Origin: UBA2040 sp041751955
Lineage (GTDB): Bacteria; Bacteroidota; Bacteroidia; Flavobacteriales_D; Crocinitomicaceae
Direction: 5' to 3'
Assembly (NCBI GenBank): GCA_041751955.1
Contig: JBGSIB010000074.1
Coordinates: 1 to 64,000, forward strand
Length of the DNA stretch: 64,000 nucleotides
In this document: piece by piece, positions 8,616-17,192 of the stretch
Layout of the letters: each line of letters starts with the position of its first letter
Position numbering within the stretch: the stretch's first letter is position 1
Made by a program: the position numbers and the translations under genes
Notes under the pieces: model-generated
Database searches by the model: none
Seen by the model: only the letters and a program-made list of their open reading frames with translations
What the model was told of the DNA's origin: nothing

Positions 8616-8852
8616 TTATTTATCCTTTAAATCGATATCAACTTTTGTATCGCCTTCTTTCTTTGAAAACTCAACTCCGTTCTTATCAATACTGATTGAT
8701 GTTCCTTCTTCTTTTTTAGGAACTTCTCTAACCGGCACTTCCTTTTCGATGACGATTGTATTCGTTTTCTCAACAGCTGGAGTTTCTCGATCTGTACAGC
8801 CAGTCAATGCTATGCATGTTATGCTAGCAAAAGTTATCATTACTTTTTTCAT
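8616..8852 (-). CDS. Small lipoprotein
   Basis: This 78-residue predicted lipoprotein has a short signal peptide ending in lipobox LTGC (Cys19). The mature part is a charged linker rich in K, E, V and P (EKTNTIVIEKEVPVREVPKK), then DKNGVEFSKKEGDTKVDIDL. No domain was recognised. It lies 33 bases downstream of the DUF748 gene on the same strand, inside the envelope-stress island, and could tether something to the inner leaflet of the outer membrane. Function is unknown. Confidence 0.75.
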   Translation of the reverse strand: MKKVMITFASITCIALTGCTDRETPAVEKTNTIVIEKEVPVREVPKKEEGTSISIDKNGVEFSKKEGDTKVDIDLKDK

Positions 8853-8885
8853 CTTTTCGGTTTATATGTTTGTTTATACTTGATT

Positions 8886-10145
8886 CTATTTTGCCAAATT
8901 ATATTTGGCGTCTATCTTCGGTTTTATTTGGTGGAAAAGTGCATGTAAGAAAAGATTCCCCAACGCATTTAAAATTTTAAACTCAGGCTCTGTTACATTG
9001 CCTTTTAGAGGAATTTTCGTTGCTAGTTCATTGTAATAAAGATTCCTTGTCAACAAAGAACTACCTGATAAAGCAGATTGCCAAATGAAATTAATAGGTG
9101 ATTCATCTTTGTCGTCCTTGAAACTTAAAATAGACAAATCATCGATGAAAGGCTTGATGTAACCATTTAATTCACCATGTTGTGTTGAAATTTCCGAAAA
9201 AAGTGACATTTCACCCTTGTCCACATCAAAACTGGCATAAGCAGTAAACAAATCATTGAGCTCTGTCAATTGAAAACCTTTCATTTTTATGTCCATATCT
9301 ACCGTAACATCCTTATCGTAGGGATCGAGTTTGCCTTCAATGAAAGTTTTACCAGAACCCATGATCATAGCCGTTCCTTTGAAATCAGCGATCAACGTTG
9401 CGGAAAGAGCATTAGAATTGGTCAAGTTGTTCATCTGAAAGTTTATTTTTGCCGTTTTCACATCCACATTGGGTTGAGACGATTTATCAATATAATGTAT
9501 CGCACCATTCTTAATCGCTATTCTATTGACTCTCAGAGGAATTTGATTCAGTAAAAAATCTCTAAAAACAGTAAGTTGTATTTGGTCAAAGTTGTTCGTT
9601 GTCTGATTTACGTCAGGTAAACTTCCAACTTTGTTTTTTTTCATTTTCCGCTCGAGTTGTTTTCTTTTTCTTTTTAAGACTCTTTCTTTCTTCTTTTCAT
9701 TGTCTACTCCTTTCAATTTTTTAGAAGCCGCTTCTTCCACATCTTTATTGCTTACCCAATTGGCTTCTGGAGCTGCAGAACTCGCAATAATGAAATTGAT
9801 TTTAGGGTTCAAAAATTCAATTTCGGCCACTAAACTTCCTTTAAATAATGCTTTCCATTGAATAGAAATATCGATATCATCAATAATAGCTAAAGGATAT
9901 TCTTCACCCATTTCATCACTAAACAGATGAAGCCCTTCGATCCGATAAGCCCCTCGGATCAAGGATACATCAACATCTTCAATATGTCCATAATATCCGT
10001 CCATGTTTTCTAATCCTCTATTCAGATAATATTTCAGAACTGGTGGCAAGAAAATATGAACTACAACCAATACCAACGTTATTGATATTGTCGCGATTCG
10101 AAACCATCTTGGCAATTTTTTGAATTTATTCAGTAGACTTTTCAT
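8886..10145 (-). CDS. DUF748/AsmA-like envelope protein
   Basis: This is a 419-residue protein starting at MKSLLNKFKKLPRW; a start seven codons upstream (ATG at 10164-10166) is also possible. It has a basic N-terminus and one membrane segment (IATISITLVLVVVHIFL). A large periplasmic domain follows, with the DUF748-type opening NRGLENMDGYYGHIEDVDVSLIRGAYRI. A Lys/Arg-rich segment near residues 150-175 (KKKERVLKRKRKQLERKMKK) interrupts the beta-rich body. DUF748 belongs to the AsmA/TamB-like repeating beta-groove superfamily, which bridges the envelope and is thought to move lipids. That role is inferred from family membership. Confidence 0.85.
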   Translation of the reverse strand: MKSLLNKFKKLPRWFRIATISITLVLVVVHIFLPPVLKYYLNRGLENMDGYYGHIEDVDVSLIRGAYRIEGLHLFSDEMGEEYPLAIIDDIDISIQWKALFKGSLVAEIEFLNPKINFIIASSAAPEANWVSNKDVEEAASKKLKGVDNEKKKERVLKRKRKQLERKMKKNKVGSLPDVNQTTNNFDQIQLTVFRDFLLNQIPLRVNRIAIKNGAIHYIDKSSQPNVDVKTAKINFQMNNLTNSNALSATLIADFKGTAMIMGSGKTFIEGKLDPYDKDVTVDMDIKMKGFQLTELNDLFTAYASFDVDKGEMSLFSEISTQHGELNGYIKPFIDDLSILSFKDDKDESPINFIWQSALSGSSLLTRNLYYNELATKIPLKGNVTEPEFKILNALGNLFLHALFHQIKPKIDAKYNLAK

Positions 10146-10404
10146 TCTAACTCCATAGTTATGCAAAGTCTATTCGAAATAACATGCCACCGCACCAAAG
10201 CCCAAACAAGCACCGTTATTGCTATGTTTTTGTAGCATGAGAAAATTATTACTTGAAATATCTGTGTAGAAAAAGGCTAAATGTGTGTAAAGATTCTACA
10301 CTATCCTAAAAGTTGGCGTTAAAATTCCTCAGATATACGGACCATTTCGCAATCGCAATATGCACAGGGAATCTCCAAACAACTTTGGAATTAATAAAGA
10401 TTTC

Positions 10405-11856
10405 TTAGTGCGAAGAATTCACGGGTAATTTTATACTGAATATTGACCCTTTTCCTTCTTCACTTTCAACATTTAGTATTGCGTTATGTTGGACCAATAT
10501 GTTCTTTACATTCGTCATTCCAAGTCCCAATCCTCCTCTTCTGGCAGTATAAAAAGGTTCATAAATTTTTTCTTGAGTCTCTTTTGACATCCCACAACCA
10601 TTATCTTCTATTTGCAATACATCATAATGCTGACCTGGCAAAAAACGAACGATTAATTTTGGCGATTCTGTATTCTGCATCGCTTCAGTAGCATTGATAA
10701 TGATATTTACGAGTGCAATTTTTAGCTTTTCAGGATCAACGAAAACGTTCTTGGTTTTTTCAAATCCTTCTTTTTCAAGCTCTATTTTTCGGAGTTGGAT
10801 TCTATCTTGGCAATCGAAAATCACTTCATTAATCAGAGACAAACAATCTATATTCACTCTACTGATATCAAGCATTTTAGTACTGTTTAGCAAGTCGTCG
10901 ATCAATCCATTAATACGACCAACATTTCTTTGTACCATTTCAAACATTTCTGTGCGTGCCATCTTTGTAGTGCCATCGCATTCTTTCAATTCTTCAGTAG
11001 CAAGTATGATGTTGGTTAATGGATTTCTAACTTCATGACCAATAATTCGTGCCATTCTTCCTGTCAAATGAAATTTTTCCGTTGCCATCAAAAGGCGTTG
11101 AGCATTTTGAAGTTCCGTAATATCGTGCACAACTCCTTGGTAATAGGCTTTCTCATCCACATTATCACGAATATGCCATACGGATAGATTCACAATCATT
11201 TCTTCTTGGTTGGCATCAAGAAAAGTTATTTTGTGTTGATGACTATTTCCGTTTTCCTGAATATCCTTTTTAACTAAATCAAAATCCGAAAGTTTTTTAA
11301 ATAAGGTTCTTAAATTCAAATTATCAAGACTTTCCATTTTCAATATCTTCCAGAATATGGCATTGCATTCCGTCAAAATAAAATCTTCATCTGCAAGAAA
11401 TATAGCTTCTAAACTATGCTCGAAAAGTCGCTGATATTTTACACGTTGCATTTCAATATCGACTCTTTGCTTATTTCTTTCCAAGGTGTGACGAATACTT
11501 CTCTCTAATATGGGTAAAGATAAATTAGCCTTTGGAATGTAATCTGCTGCTCCAGCTTCAATTGCTTCCTTGTCCAAAATAATATTGTCCAATCCTGTCA
11601 ATAAAATCATGGGTAGATAAATAGGAAAAAATCTACTTTGCTGTATGAAATCAATTCCCGTTTGTGCTCCCAAATAATGATCGACGAAACACACATGATA
11701 ATTTTTCTCTTTTACTTTCGCAATTCCCTCTTTGAAATTGGCAGCCCAATCTATTTCACATTTCCAAAATCCAGAATCCTTCAAAATTGAAGTCAATAAG
11801 AACAAATCATCCTCATCGTCTTCAACAACTAGAATATTCAATATTTCTTTATTCAT
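10405..11856 (-). CDS. Receiver-PAS-histidine kinase
   Basis: This 483-residue soluble signalling protein has its receiver first: Asp59 in VCFVDHYLGAQTG, domain about 1-125. A coiled linker leads to a PAS domain at about 140-250, then HisKA with His274 in IIGHEVRNPLTNI. The HATPase_c domain has N-box NIIINATEAM, G1 EDNGCGM and G2 GGLGLGMTNV. An N-terminal receiver on a kinase suggests that it takes phosphate or an allosteric signal from another kinase and passes it on. It lies 18 bases downstream of the Rcp1-type receiver (11875) and the CHASE3-type kinase (12312), so the three probably form one relay. Confidence 0.94.
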   Translation of the reverse strand: MNKEILNILVVEDDEDDLFLLTSILKDSGFWKCEIDWAANFKEGIAKVKEKNYHVCFVDHYLGAQTGIDFIQQSRFFPIYLPMILLTGLDNIILDKEAIEAGAADYIPKANLSLPILERSIRHTLERNKQRVDIEMQRVKYQRLFEHSLEAIFLADEDFILTECNAIFWKILKMESLDNLNLRTLFKKLSDFDLVKKDIQENGNSHQHKITFLDANQEEMIVNLSVWHIRDNVDEKAYYQGVVHDITELQNAQRLLMATEKFHLTGRMARIIGHEVRNPLTNIILATEELKECDGTTKMARTEMFEMVQRNVGRINGLIDDLLNSTKMLDISRVNIDCLSLINEVIFDCQDRIQLRKIELEKEGFEKTKNVFVDPEKLKIALVNIIINATEAMQNTESPKLIVRFLPGQHYDVLQIEDNGCGMSKETQEKIYEPFYTARRGGLGLGMTNVKNILVQHNAILNVESEEGKGSIFSIKLPVNSSH

Positions 11857-11874
11857 AATCGATTCTTTTTTAAT

Positions 11875-12315
11875 CTAACTCGGGAGCTCTACAATTTTGA
11901 ACCAATATTCATTCAAACTTGAAATTATTTCCACCAACTCTTTAAAAGTAAATGGTTTAACTACAAAACTATTGCCCCCTAAATTATAGGATTTAAAAAT
12001 GTCTTGTTCGCTTTTTGAGGTGGTCAAAACAACAATTGGAATATGTTTCAAATCCGGATTCGTTTTCACTTCTTTCAAACACTCCCTTCCATCTTTTTTG
12101 GGCATATTCAAATCGAGCAAAATCAAACTAGGTCTTTTAGCGTTTTTTTCGGTGTAACCATTTCTAAAATTGAGATAATCCATCAACTCTTCCCCATCCT
12201 TTACAAAGCTCAAAGTATTTGTCAACTTTGCCTCTTCAAAGGCTTGTTTGGTTAACAACCTGTCGTCCTCATCATCGTCAGCTAATAAAATATGGATTGA
12301 TTTTTCAGTTTTCAT
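11875..12315 (-). CDS. Rcp1-type single-domain response regulator
   Basis: This 146-residue CheY-like receiver has acidic residues DDDEDD at 13-18, phospho-acceptor Asp68 in LILLDLNMPKKDG, TTS switch and VKPF lysine motif. The long insert between beta2 and beta3 and the DDDEDDRLLTKQAF opening are typical of the Rcp1 group that pairs with phytochrome-type histidine kinases. Its start codon overlaps the stop of the kinase gene by four bases (ATGA at 12312-12315), so the two are translationally coupled and the kinase is almost certainly its partner. It has no output domain. Confidence 0.95.
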   Translation of the reverse strand: MKTEKSIHILLADDDEDDRLLTKQAFEEAKLTNTLSFVKDGEELMDYLNFRNGYTEKNAKRPSLILLDLNMPKKDGRECLKEVKTNPDLKHIPIVVLTTSKSEQDIFKSYNLGGNSFVVKPFTFKELVEIISSLNEYWFKIVELPS

Positions 12316-14558
12316 TTTTGTGTTTTTATCATGGGTAAAATTACAATAAAAGTAGCCCCTTCACCTTCTCTAGATTGCGCAGTAATAGTTCCTTCATGGT
12401 TTTCGCAAATTTTCTGACAAACAGCTAAACCAATGCCTGTTCCTTCGTATTCCGCCCTTCCATGAAGTCTCTGAAAAATGGTGAATATTTTCGATAGATA
12501 TCCTTCATCAAATCCAATACCATTGTCCTTTATCTCAATTCTGTAATATTTTTCATAACGATTGAGCAACGGTGAAATTTCAATGGCTTCACTGACATCG
12601 ATTTCAGATGACACAATTTCAATTATTGGCTTTGTATTCTCCTTTTTAAACTTCAGGGCATTGCTGATCAGGTTCTGAAACAACTGTGTTAAATTACCTT
12701 TGTTCGCCTCGTGTATCGTTGGGAGTTGATGAATTTCAACAAGAGCATCATTAGATTTAATGGATTCTGAAAGCAAATCTTTGACATCGCACAAAACTTC
12801 ATTCAAATCAACCATTTCTGTAAAGTTACTTTCACTACTCACTCTTGAAAAATTTAATAAATCGTCAATTAAACGACGCATTCTTGTAGCGGAGTAATTC
12901 ATTTTATCGACATATTCAAGTCCTTCGAAGTCGGGAAAATTTTTCTCCACATACGTTTTTAATCTATCTCCAAATGCTTGAATTTTTCGCAAAGGTTCTT
13001 GCAAATCATGTGATGCAACATAGGCGAAATCCTGTAAATCTGCATTTGACCTTTTCAATTCTTCAAAGAACATTTTTTCTTTTGAAATATCAGAAACCAC
13101 GCCTATTACTCGAACACGATCCGGTTCTTTCTCGTCAATTATTCTATTACCAACAGCTCTAAACCATTTGTAGCCATGTTTTTTCGTATTCAATCGATAT
13201 TCGATATTTATTTTCGTCCCAAACTCAATGTTATTTTGAATTACATTCTGTGTAAATGAAACGTCTTCTGGATGCAATAATTTCTGAAAACTCTCAATTG
13301 ATGAATCCATTTCATCCTTCGAATAGCCTATCAAATCATAGTAAGTTTCGCTCCACCACTGAAAAGGCTGATTGATGTCATACCAATCCCAAACTCCATA
13401 TGATGAGCTTTTTAATACCAAATCAAACCGTAAAGCGTATTCCTCCAATGTACTGGTCATTGCATCCCTTGTTTTGCGCAGTTCTACTTCTTCATTGATA
13501 TCGATAATTACACCTGTCATACTTTGAACTTTATTTTCAATTATGGATGAACCCAAAGCTCGAAAATACCGATAGCTTCCATCCTTTTTTTTCAATCGAT
13601 ACTCCGGATTGTAGGTGGCTCCATTTATTAAATGTTTTTCGAGATTAGATTGAACCCGTTCTGCATCTTCGGGATGCATCAATTGAGTAAAGAAGTCTAC
13701 CATGTTAGATTTAAAATCGTTCTTGGTAATGCCTAACATTTGGTACATGGAATCCGATAGCCAAAAATCATCTTTATGCGTATCTGGCCATTCAAAAGCA
13801 GCGACCTTTGATCGTTGCAAAGAGCTTTCAAATTGAGAAGACAATACTCGTAAAGATTCATTGCTCAATTCTAATTCTCGCTTCGTTTTTTCTAATATTA
13901 AATTTCTTTCCTCGAGTAATTTTTTAGCTACATTTATTTGGTTAAATATCCGAAACAAAAATACTGTTACCGCAACAAGAATTAATAATAGGCCTATTGC
14001 AAGCCCAAGTAATGAGCTTTTGCTCGAATACAATTCTTGATCAAATGCGTCCTCCCGCAAACGCAATAATGCGTCCTCTTCAATCAACATCAACTTCGCA
14101 ATTTCTTCAATTTCATAGCTGGTGTTATTGCTGCTCATCAACAAGCTATCAAATATTTCCGTCTTGCGATCAAACGTTATAACAGCGCGCAGAGAATCAA
14201 CAAAAACAAATTTATTTCGAAAAACAGTTTTCACGGCACTCATGCGCTGTATTTGAGAGATATTGTCGCTTACTAGAAAATCTAAAGTGTCAATCGCATG
14301 TAATATTTCAGCAGTAATAACTTGATTGTCTTTTACATAAACACTGTCTTTGGTCAATAAATAACCTCTATTCAGCGTTTCTAAATTGTAATTCAAACGC
14401 CGCAGCTCATTTATTTTTTCTTTCACCACAATGGAATGGACCTCCCATTCTTTTTTCTCACCTGTTTCCTCAATTCCAGTATACAAAATGAATCCCAAAA
14501 AAGAAAACACAGCAAAAAGAACAGCAAATAAAAAAAGGGTGAATTGTTTCTGATTCAT
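12312..14558 (-). CDS. Membrane-bound PAS sensor histidine kinase with CHASE3-like sensor
   Basis: This 748-residue kinase has membrane segments at about 7-27 and 183-205 flanking an all-helical periplasmic domain. That domain resembles CHASE3 (KINELRRLNYNLETLNRGYLL; DSLRAVITFD). A coiled coil and PAS domains follow, with WLSDSMYQMLGITKNDF and WWSETYYDLIGYSKDEM each followed by a PAC-like YRLKKKDGSYRYFRALG motif. The HisKA domain has His517 in VASHDLQEPLRKI, a cyanobacterial phytochrome-type H box, and HATPase_c has NGIGFDEGYLSKIF and GTGIGLAVC. It overlaps the receiver gene at 11875-12315 by four bases. The signal sensed is unknown. Confidence 0.94.
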   Translation of the reverse strand: MNQKQFTLFLFAVLFAVFSFLGFILYTGIEETGEKKEWEVHSIVVKEKINELRRLNYNLETLNRGYLLTKDSVYVKDNQVITAEILHAIDTLDFLVSDNISQIQRMSAVKTVFRNKFVFVDSLRAVITFDRKTEIFDSLLMSSNNTSYEIEEIAKLMLIEEDALLRLREDAFDQELYSSKSSLLGLAIGLLLILVAVTVFLFRIFNQINVAKKLLEERNLILEKTKRELELSNESLRVLSSQFESSLQRSKVAAFEWPDTHKDDFWLSDSMYQMLGITKNDFKSNMVDFFTQLMHPEDAERVQSNLEKHLINGATYNPEYRLKKKDGSYRYFRALGSSIIENKVQSMTGVIIDINEEVELRKTRDAMTSTLEEYALRFDLVLKSSSYGVWDWYDINQPFQWWSETYYDLIGYSKDEMDSSIESFQKLLHPEDVSFTQNVIQNNIEFGTKINIEYRLNTKKHGYKWFRAVGNRIIDEKEPDRVRVIGVVSDISKEKMFFEELKRSNADLQDFAYVASHDLQEPLRKIQAFGDRLKTYVEKNFPDFEGLEYVDKMNYSATRMRRLIDDLLNFSRVSSESNFTEMVDLNEVLCDVKDLLSESIKSNDALVEIHQLPTIHEANKGNLTQLFQNLISNALKFKKENTKPIIEIVSSEIDVSEAIEISPLLNRYEKYYRIEIKDNGIGFDEGYLSKIFTIFQRLHGRAEYEGTGIGLAVCQKICENHEGTITAQSREGEGATFIVILPMIKTQK

Positions 14559-14685
14559 AATTCTACACTTGGTAAAGACTGATTAAAATACTTATTTTTA
14601 TTCGTCTTTTCACTTTTTAAAGTTAATCTTAATTGATTGCCCATTTTATTTTAAAAATCAATTCAGCAGAATCAAGCCATAAAAA

Positions 14686-14919
14686 ATGGGCAAACACAAA
14701 AAACTTGATTTTCAATATTTTACAGATTGTTCAGAATTTCAAATGCCTAAGTTCCTGGGGAGAAAAATCCCCATTTCCGTGAAAAAAAAATCACAAGGTG
14801 ATGTAGAAATAGATATTACTATTGAACTCGATAAAAAATTTATTCAAGGGCAACAACATTCTCTACATGTCAATAAATATGAAGGCTTTAAGAATTTTTT
14901 CTATTCATTTCACACCTAA
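14686..14919 (+). CDS. Small hypothetical protein upstream of the DUF1328 gene
   Basis: This 77-residue frame on the plus strand starts MGKHKKLDFQYF and includes the alternating segment GDVEIDITIELDKKF. It has no signal peptide, membrane segment or known domain. It is listed because it fills an otherwise empty stretch divergent from the kinase and precedes the DUF1328 gene in the same direction by 81 bases. Codon content looks ordinary for the window. It may still be chance. Confidence 0.38.
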   Translation: MGKHKKLDFQYFTDCSEFQMPKFLGRKIPISVKKKSQGDVEIDITIELDKKFIQGQQHSLHVNKYEGFKNFFYSFHT

Positions 14920-15000
14920 AAAAAGCGTCTTTTTGGATCAATATTTCGCATTTGGGTTGGTTTTTGAACCTATGAAATCAAACAATAAAAAACAGAAATC

Positions 15001-15162
15001 ATGTTAAGACTATCCATCACATTTTTAATCATTGCCCTAGTCGCTGGTATTTTCGGGTTTGGAGGAATTGCAGTTGGTGCAGCCTATTTTGCGAAAATCG
15101 TATTCTTCATAGCAATCGCTTTATTAATACTCAACCTAATTTTCGGGAAGAAAGCTATATGA
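15001..15162 (+). CDS. DUF1328 family small membrane protein
   Basis: This 53-residue protein begins MLRLSITFLIIALVAGIFGF and then runs GGIAVGAAYFAKIVFFIAIA, ending FGKKAI. It has two closely spaced hydrophobic helices. Size, the FGFGGIA turn and the AKI start of helix 2 match DUF1328 (YtjA-like), small inner-membrane proteins found in stress gene clusters. It points away from the kinase operon and ends at the shared terminator with nusA. It fits the theme of the neighbouring YtxH, holin-like and AI-2E genes, although it is on the opposite strand. Confidence 0.88.
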   Translation: MLRLSITFLIIALVAGIFGFGGIAVGAAYFAKIVFFIAIALLILNLIFGKKAI

Positions 15163-15185
15163 TTAAACAAATGAACAGCAAATAA

Positions 15186-15221
15186 AAAGCCCGATTTGAA
15201 ATTCAAATCGGGCTTTTTTTA
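15186..15221. terminator. Bidirectional terminator between DUF1328 gene and nusA
   Basis: The near-perfect palindrome AAAGCCCGATTTGAA/TTCAAATCGGGCTTTTTTT is flanked by A and T runs. It can end plus-strand transcription from the DUF1328 gene and minus-strand transcription from rimP-nusA. A terminator straight after nusA supports the view that infB is no longer in that operon. Confidence 0.92.
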
Positions 15222-15233
15222 TTTCCTATATTA

Positions 15234-16469
15234 TTATTCGAACTCTGAACGAAGGATTCTCATCACTTCTTCTACTGTTTCTTGTTCTAAATCTGTTCTT
15301 TTTACAACGTCTTCTACTGAGATTTCCAATACTGCTTTCGCTGTATCGCAACCAATAGCTTTCAATTCGTCGATGATCCAGCTATCAATTTCATCTGCAA
15401 ATTCTTCCAAATCCACATCTTCAACATCCACTTCTCCATCACGGTAAACATCAAGCTCGTATCCACAAAGTTTTCCTGCCAATTTGATGTTGTGACCTCC
15501 ACGACCAATCGCCAAAGAAACTTGATCTGGTTTCAAGAAAACTTTTGCTCTTCCTTCTTCTTCCGAAATTTCGATAGAAGTGATTTTCGCTGGAGACAAG
15601 GCTCTTGCGATCAACAATTGAGGATTTGCTGTGTAATTGATAACGTCAATGTTCTCGTTTTTCAACTCACGAACGATGCCGTGAATACGTGAACCTTTCA
15701 TACCCACACATGCTCCAACTGGATCAACGCGGTCGTCATAAGATTCAACAGCAACTTTTGCTCTTTCTCCTGGCTCACGAACAATTTTCTTGATGGTAAT
15801 CAATCCATCAAATACCTCAGGAACTTCCAATTCAAACAAACGCTCCAAGAATTCAGGTGCTGTTCTAGAAAGGATAATTACTGGACTACTATTACGCATA
15901 TCCACTTTGGCAACAACGGAACGAACAGATTCTCCTTTTTTGAAATAGTCAGAAGGAATTTGTTCTGATTTTGGCAATAACAACTCGTTTCCTTCGTCGT
16001 CCAAGACCATGATTTCTTTTTTCCACACTTGGTAAACTTCACCCGTAACGATTTCACCGATACGCTCTTTGTAAACTTTGTACAAGTTGTCTTTCTCCAA
16101 TTCCATGATACGAGAAATCAAGTTTTGACGCAAAGAAAGTACGTTACGACGACCGAAATCTCCGAACTTGAATTCTTCTGTTACCTCTTCACCAATCTCG
16201 AAATCTGGTTCGATTTTAATAGCATCAGAATAAGCAATCTCTGTATTTTCATCTTCCACCTCTCCATCATCTACGATTTCTTTGTTCAAGAAAATTTGAA
16301 CATCGCCTTTATCAATGTTGACAACAATATCGATGTGCTCATCTGTATTGAATTTTTTCTTCAGCATCGCACGGAAAACGTCTTCTAATACGCTTTGCAT
16401 TGTTTGCTTATCGATGTTTTTTAACTCTTTAAACTCCGAAAACGAGTCTACTAATTCCAAACTATCCAT
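15234..16469 (-). CDS. nusA: Transcription termination/antitermination factor NusA
   Basis: NusA binds RNA polymerase and nascent RNA and controls pausing, termination and antitermination. The 411-residue protein has an N-terminal polymerase-binding domain (about 1-130, with FRAMLKKKFNTDEHIDIVVN), an S1 domain (GEIVTGEVYQVWKKEIMVLDDEGNELLLP) and two KH domains. KH signatures include PVGACVGMKGSRIHGIVRELKNENIDVI and VSLAIGRGGHNIKLAGKL. The C-terminus is a short acidic tail with helix-hairpin-helix-like ISVEDVVKRTDLEQETVEEV; the duplicated acidic repeats of the E. coli protein are missing, which is usual in this phylum. It starts six bases after the rimP stop, so they are co-transcribed. Confidence 0.98.
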   Translation of the reverse strand: MDSLELVDSFSEFKELKNIDKQTMQSVLEDVFRAMLKKKFNTDEHIDIVVNIDKGDVQIFLNKEIVDDGEVEDENTEIAYSDAIKIEPDFEIGEEVTEEFKFGDFGRRNVLSLRQNLISRIMELEKDNLYKVYKERIGEIVTGEVYQVWKKEIMVLDDEGNELLLPKSEQIPSDYFKKGESVRSVVAKVDMRNSSPVIILSRTAPEFLERLFELEVPEVFDGLITIKKIVREPGERAKVAVESYDDRVDPVGACVGMKGSRIHGIVRELKNENIDVINYTANPQLLIARALSPAKITSIEISEEEGRAKVFLKPDQVSLAIGRGGHNIKLAGKLCGYELDVYRDGEVDVEDVDLEEFADEIDSWIIDELKAIGCDTAKAVLEISVEDVVKRTDLEQETVEEVMRILRSEFE

Positions 16470-16475
16470 GTTTGT

Positions 16476-16952
16476 TTATTTAAATGATACTATAATTTTT
16501 GTTTCTTTTATTTCCTTCATCGGGAAGTATTTTTCCTCAACGATGTCTTGCTTTTTCTTGGTGCCCTCAATTTTTTCGCGACGTTCCTGACGAATGGTTA
16601 AACCATCTTTATCCGCTTGAATCAATTCACCTTCTTCCACCGTTTTGTTGTTCAACTTTACGGTCACATTGCGCCCGATATTCTTTGTGAACTGGGGCAA
16701 AACTCGCAAAGGTTTATCCAAACCAGCCGATGAAACATGCAATTCAAAATCTTGTTCCTCGCGATCCAAATTGTGCTCCACGTTCCGCGAAACCGACATA
16801 CAATCCATGATGGATACATTGCCATCGTGTTTGTCAATTTCCACGTTGATAATATTCGACGTAGAGATTTTCAACGACACCACAAACAAGCCATTATCTA
16901 GCTCTGCGATGCGCTCGTCAATCAATTCCGTAACTTTTTGTTTTGTAATCAT
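16476..16952 (-). CDS. rimP: Ribosome maturation factor RimP
   Basis: RimP helps mature the 30S subunit. The 158-residue protein has the N-terminal ferredoxin-like domain, with the family motifs IDKHDGNVSIMDCMSVSRNVE and DFELHVSSAGLDKPL, then the C-terminal SH3-like domain (RNVTVKLNNKTVEEGELIQADKDGLTI). Length is normal. It is the first gene of rimP-nusA. Its start codon follows a terminator-like hairpin by only about a dozen bases, so its leader is unusual. Confidence 0.96.
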   Translation of the reverse strand: MITKQKVTELIDERIAELDNGLFVVSLKISTSNIINVEIDKHDGNVSIMDCMSVSRNVEHNLDREEQDFELHVSSAGLDKPLRVLPQFTKNIGRNVTVKLNNKTVEEGELIQADKDGLTIRQERREKIEGTKKKQDIVEEKYFPMKEIKETKIIVSFK

Positions 16953-16959
16953 CTGCTAT

Positions 16960-16984
16960 AAAAAGAGGGGACTTGTGTCCCCTC
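16960..16984 (-). promoter_or_regulatory. Terminator-like hairpin in the rimP leader
   Basis: On the minus strand GAGGGGAC-ACAA-GTCCCCTC is followed by five T and A, only seven bases before the rimP ATG. It has every feature of an intrinsic terminator but sits where a ribosome binding region should be. The same 7-bp stem occurs upstream of infB at 3141-3157. It may end transcripts from the cassette upstream or act as an attenuator of rimP-nusA. Confidence 0.6.
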
Positions 16985-17090
16985 ATTCTGTATTTACAAT
17001 AAATTTTATGATGCAAATATACGCAAACTTTACAAACTGGCAAAACTGGTGGTGGAAATGGTGATTGGTGCTTTTTGCCAGGGGTTTTTT

Positions 17091-17170
17091 TGCCACGAAT
17101 GGCACGAATGAGCACGAATAATTTTGTTGTTGATGCCCAACATTCGTGAAAATTAGTGTAATTCGTGGCA
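17091..17170. repeat. Short element with 10-bp inverted ends, copy 1
   Basis: This 80-bp element begins TGCCACGAAT and ends ATTCGTGGCA, a perfect inverted pair. Internal GCACGAAT units lie near the left end, and GTGAAAATTAGTGTAATTCG fills the right end. Two further copies in the same orientation lie at 27012-27142 and 27199-27288, so the family brackets the duplicated surface cassette. It has no coding capacity; frames that cross it are chance. Such short palindromic elements are common between Bacteroidota genes and may be MITE-like. Confidence 0.85.
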
Positions 17171-17192
17171 AAAATAAACGTGGCAAAACATC

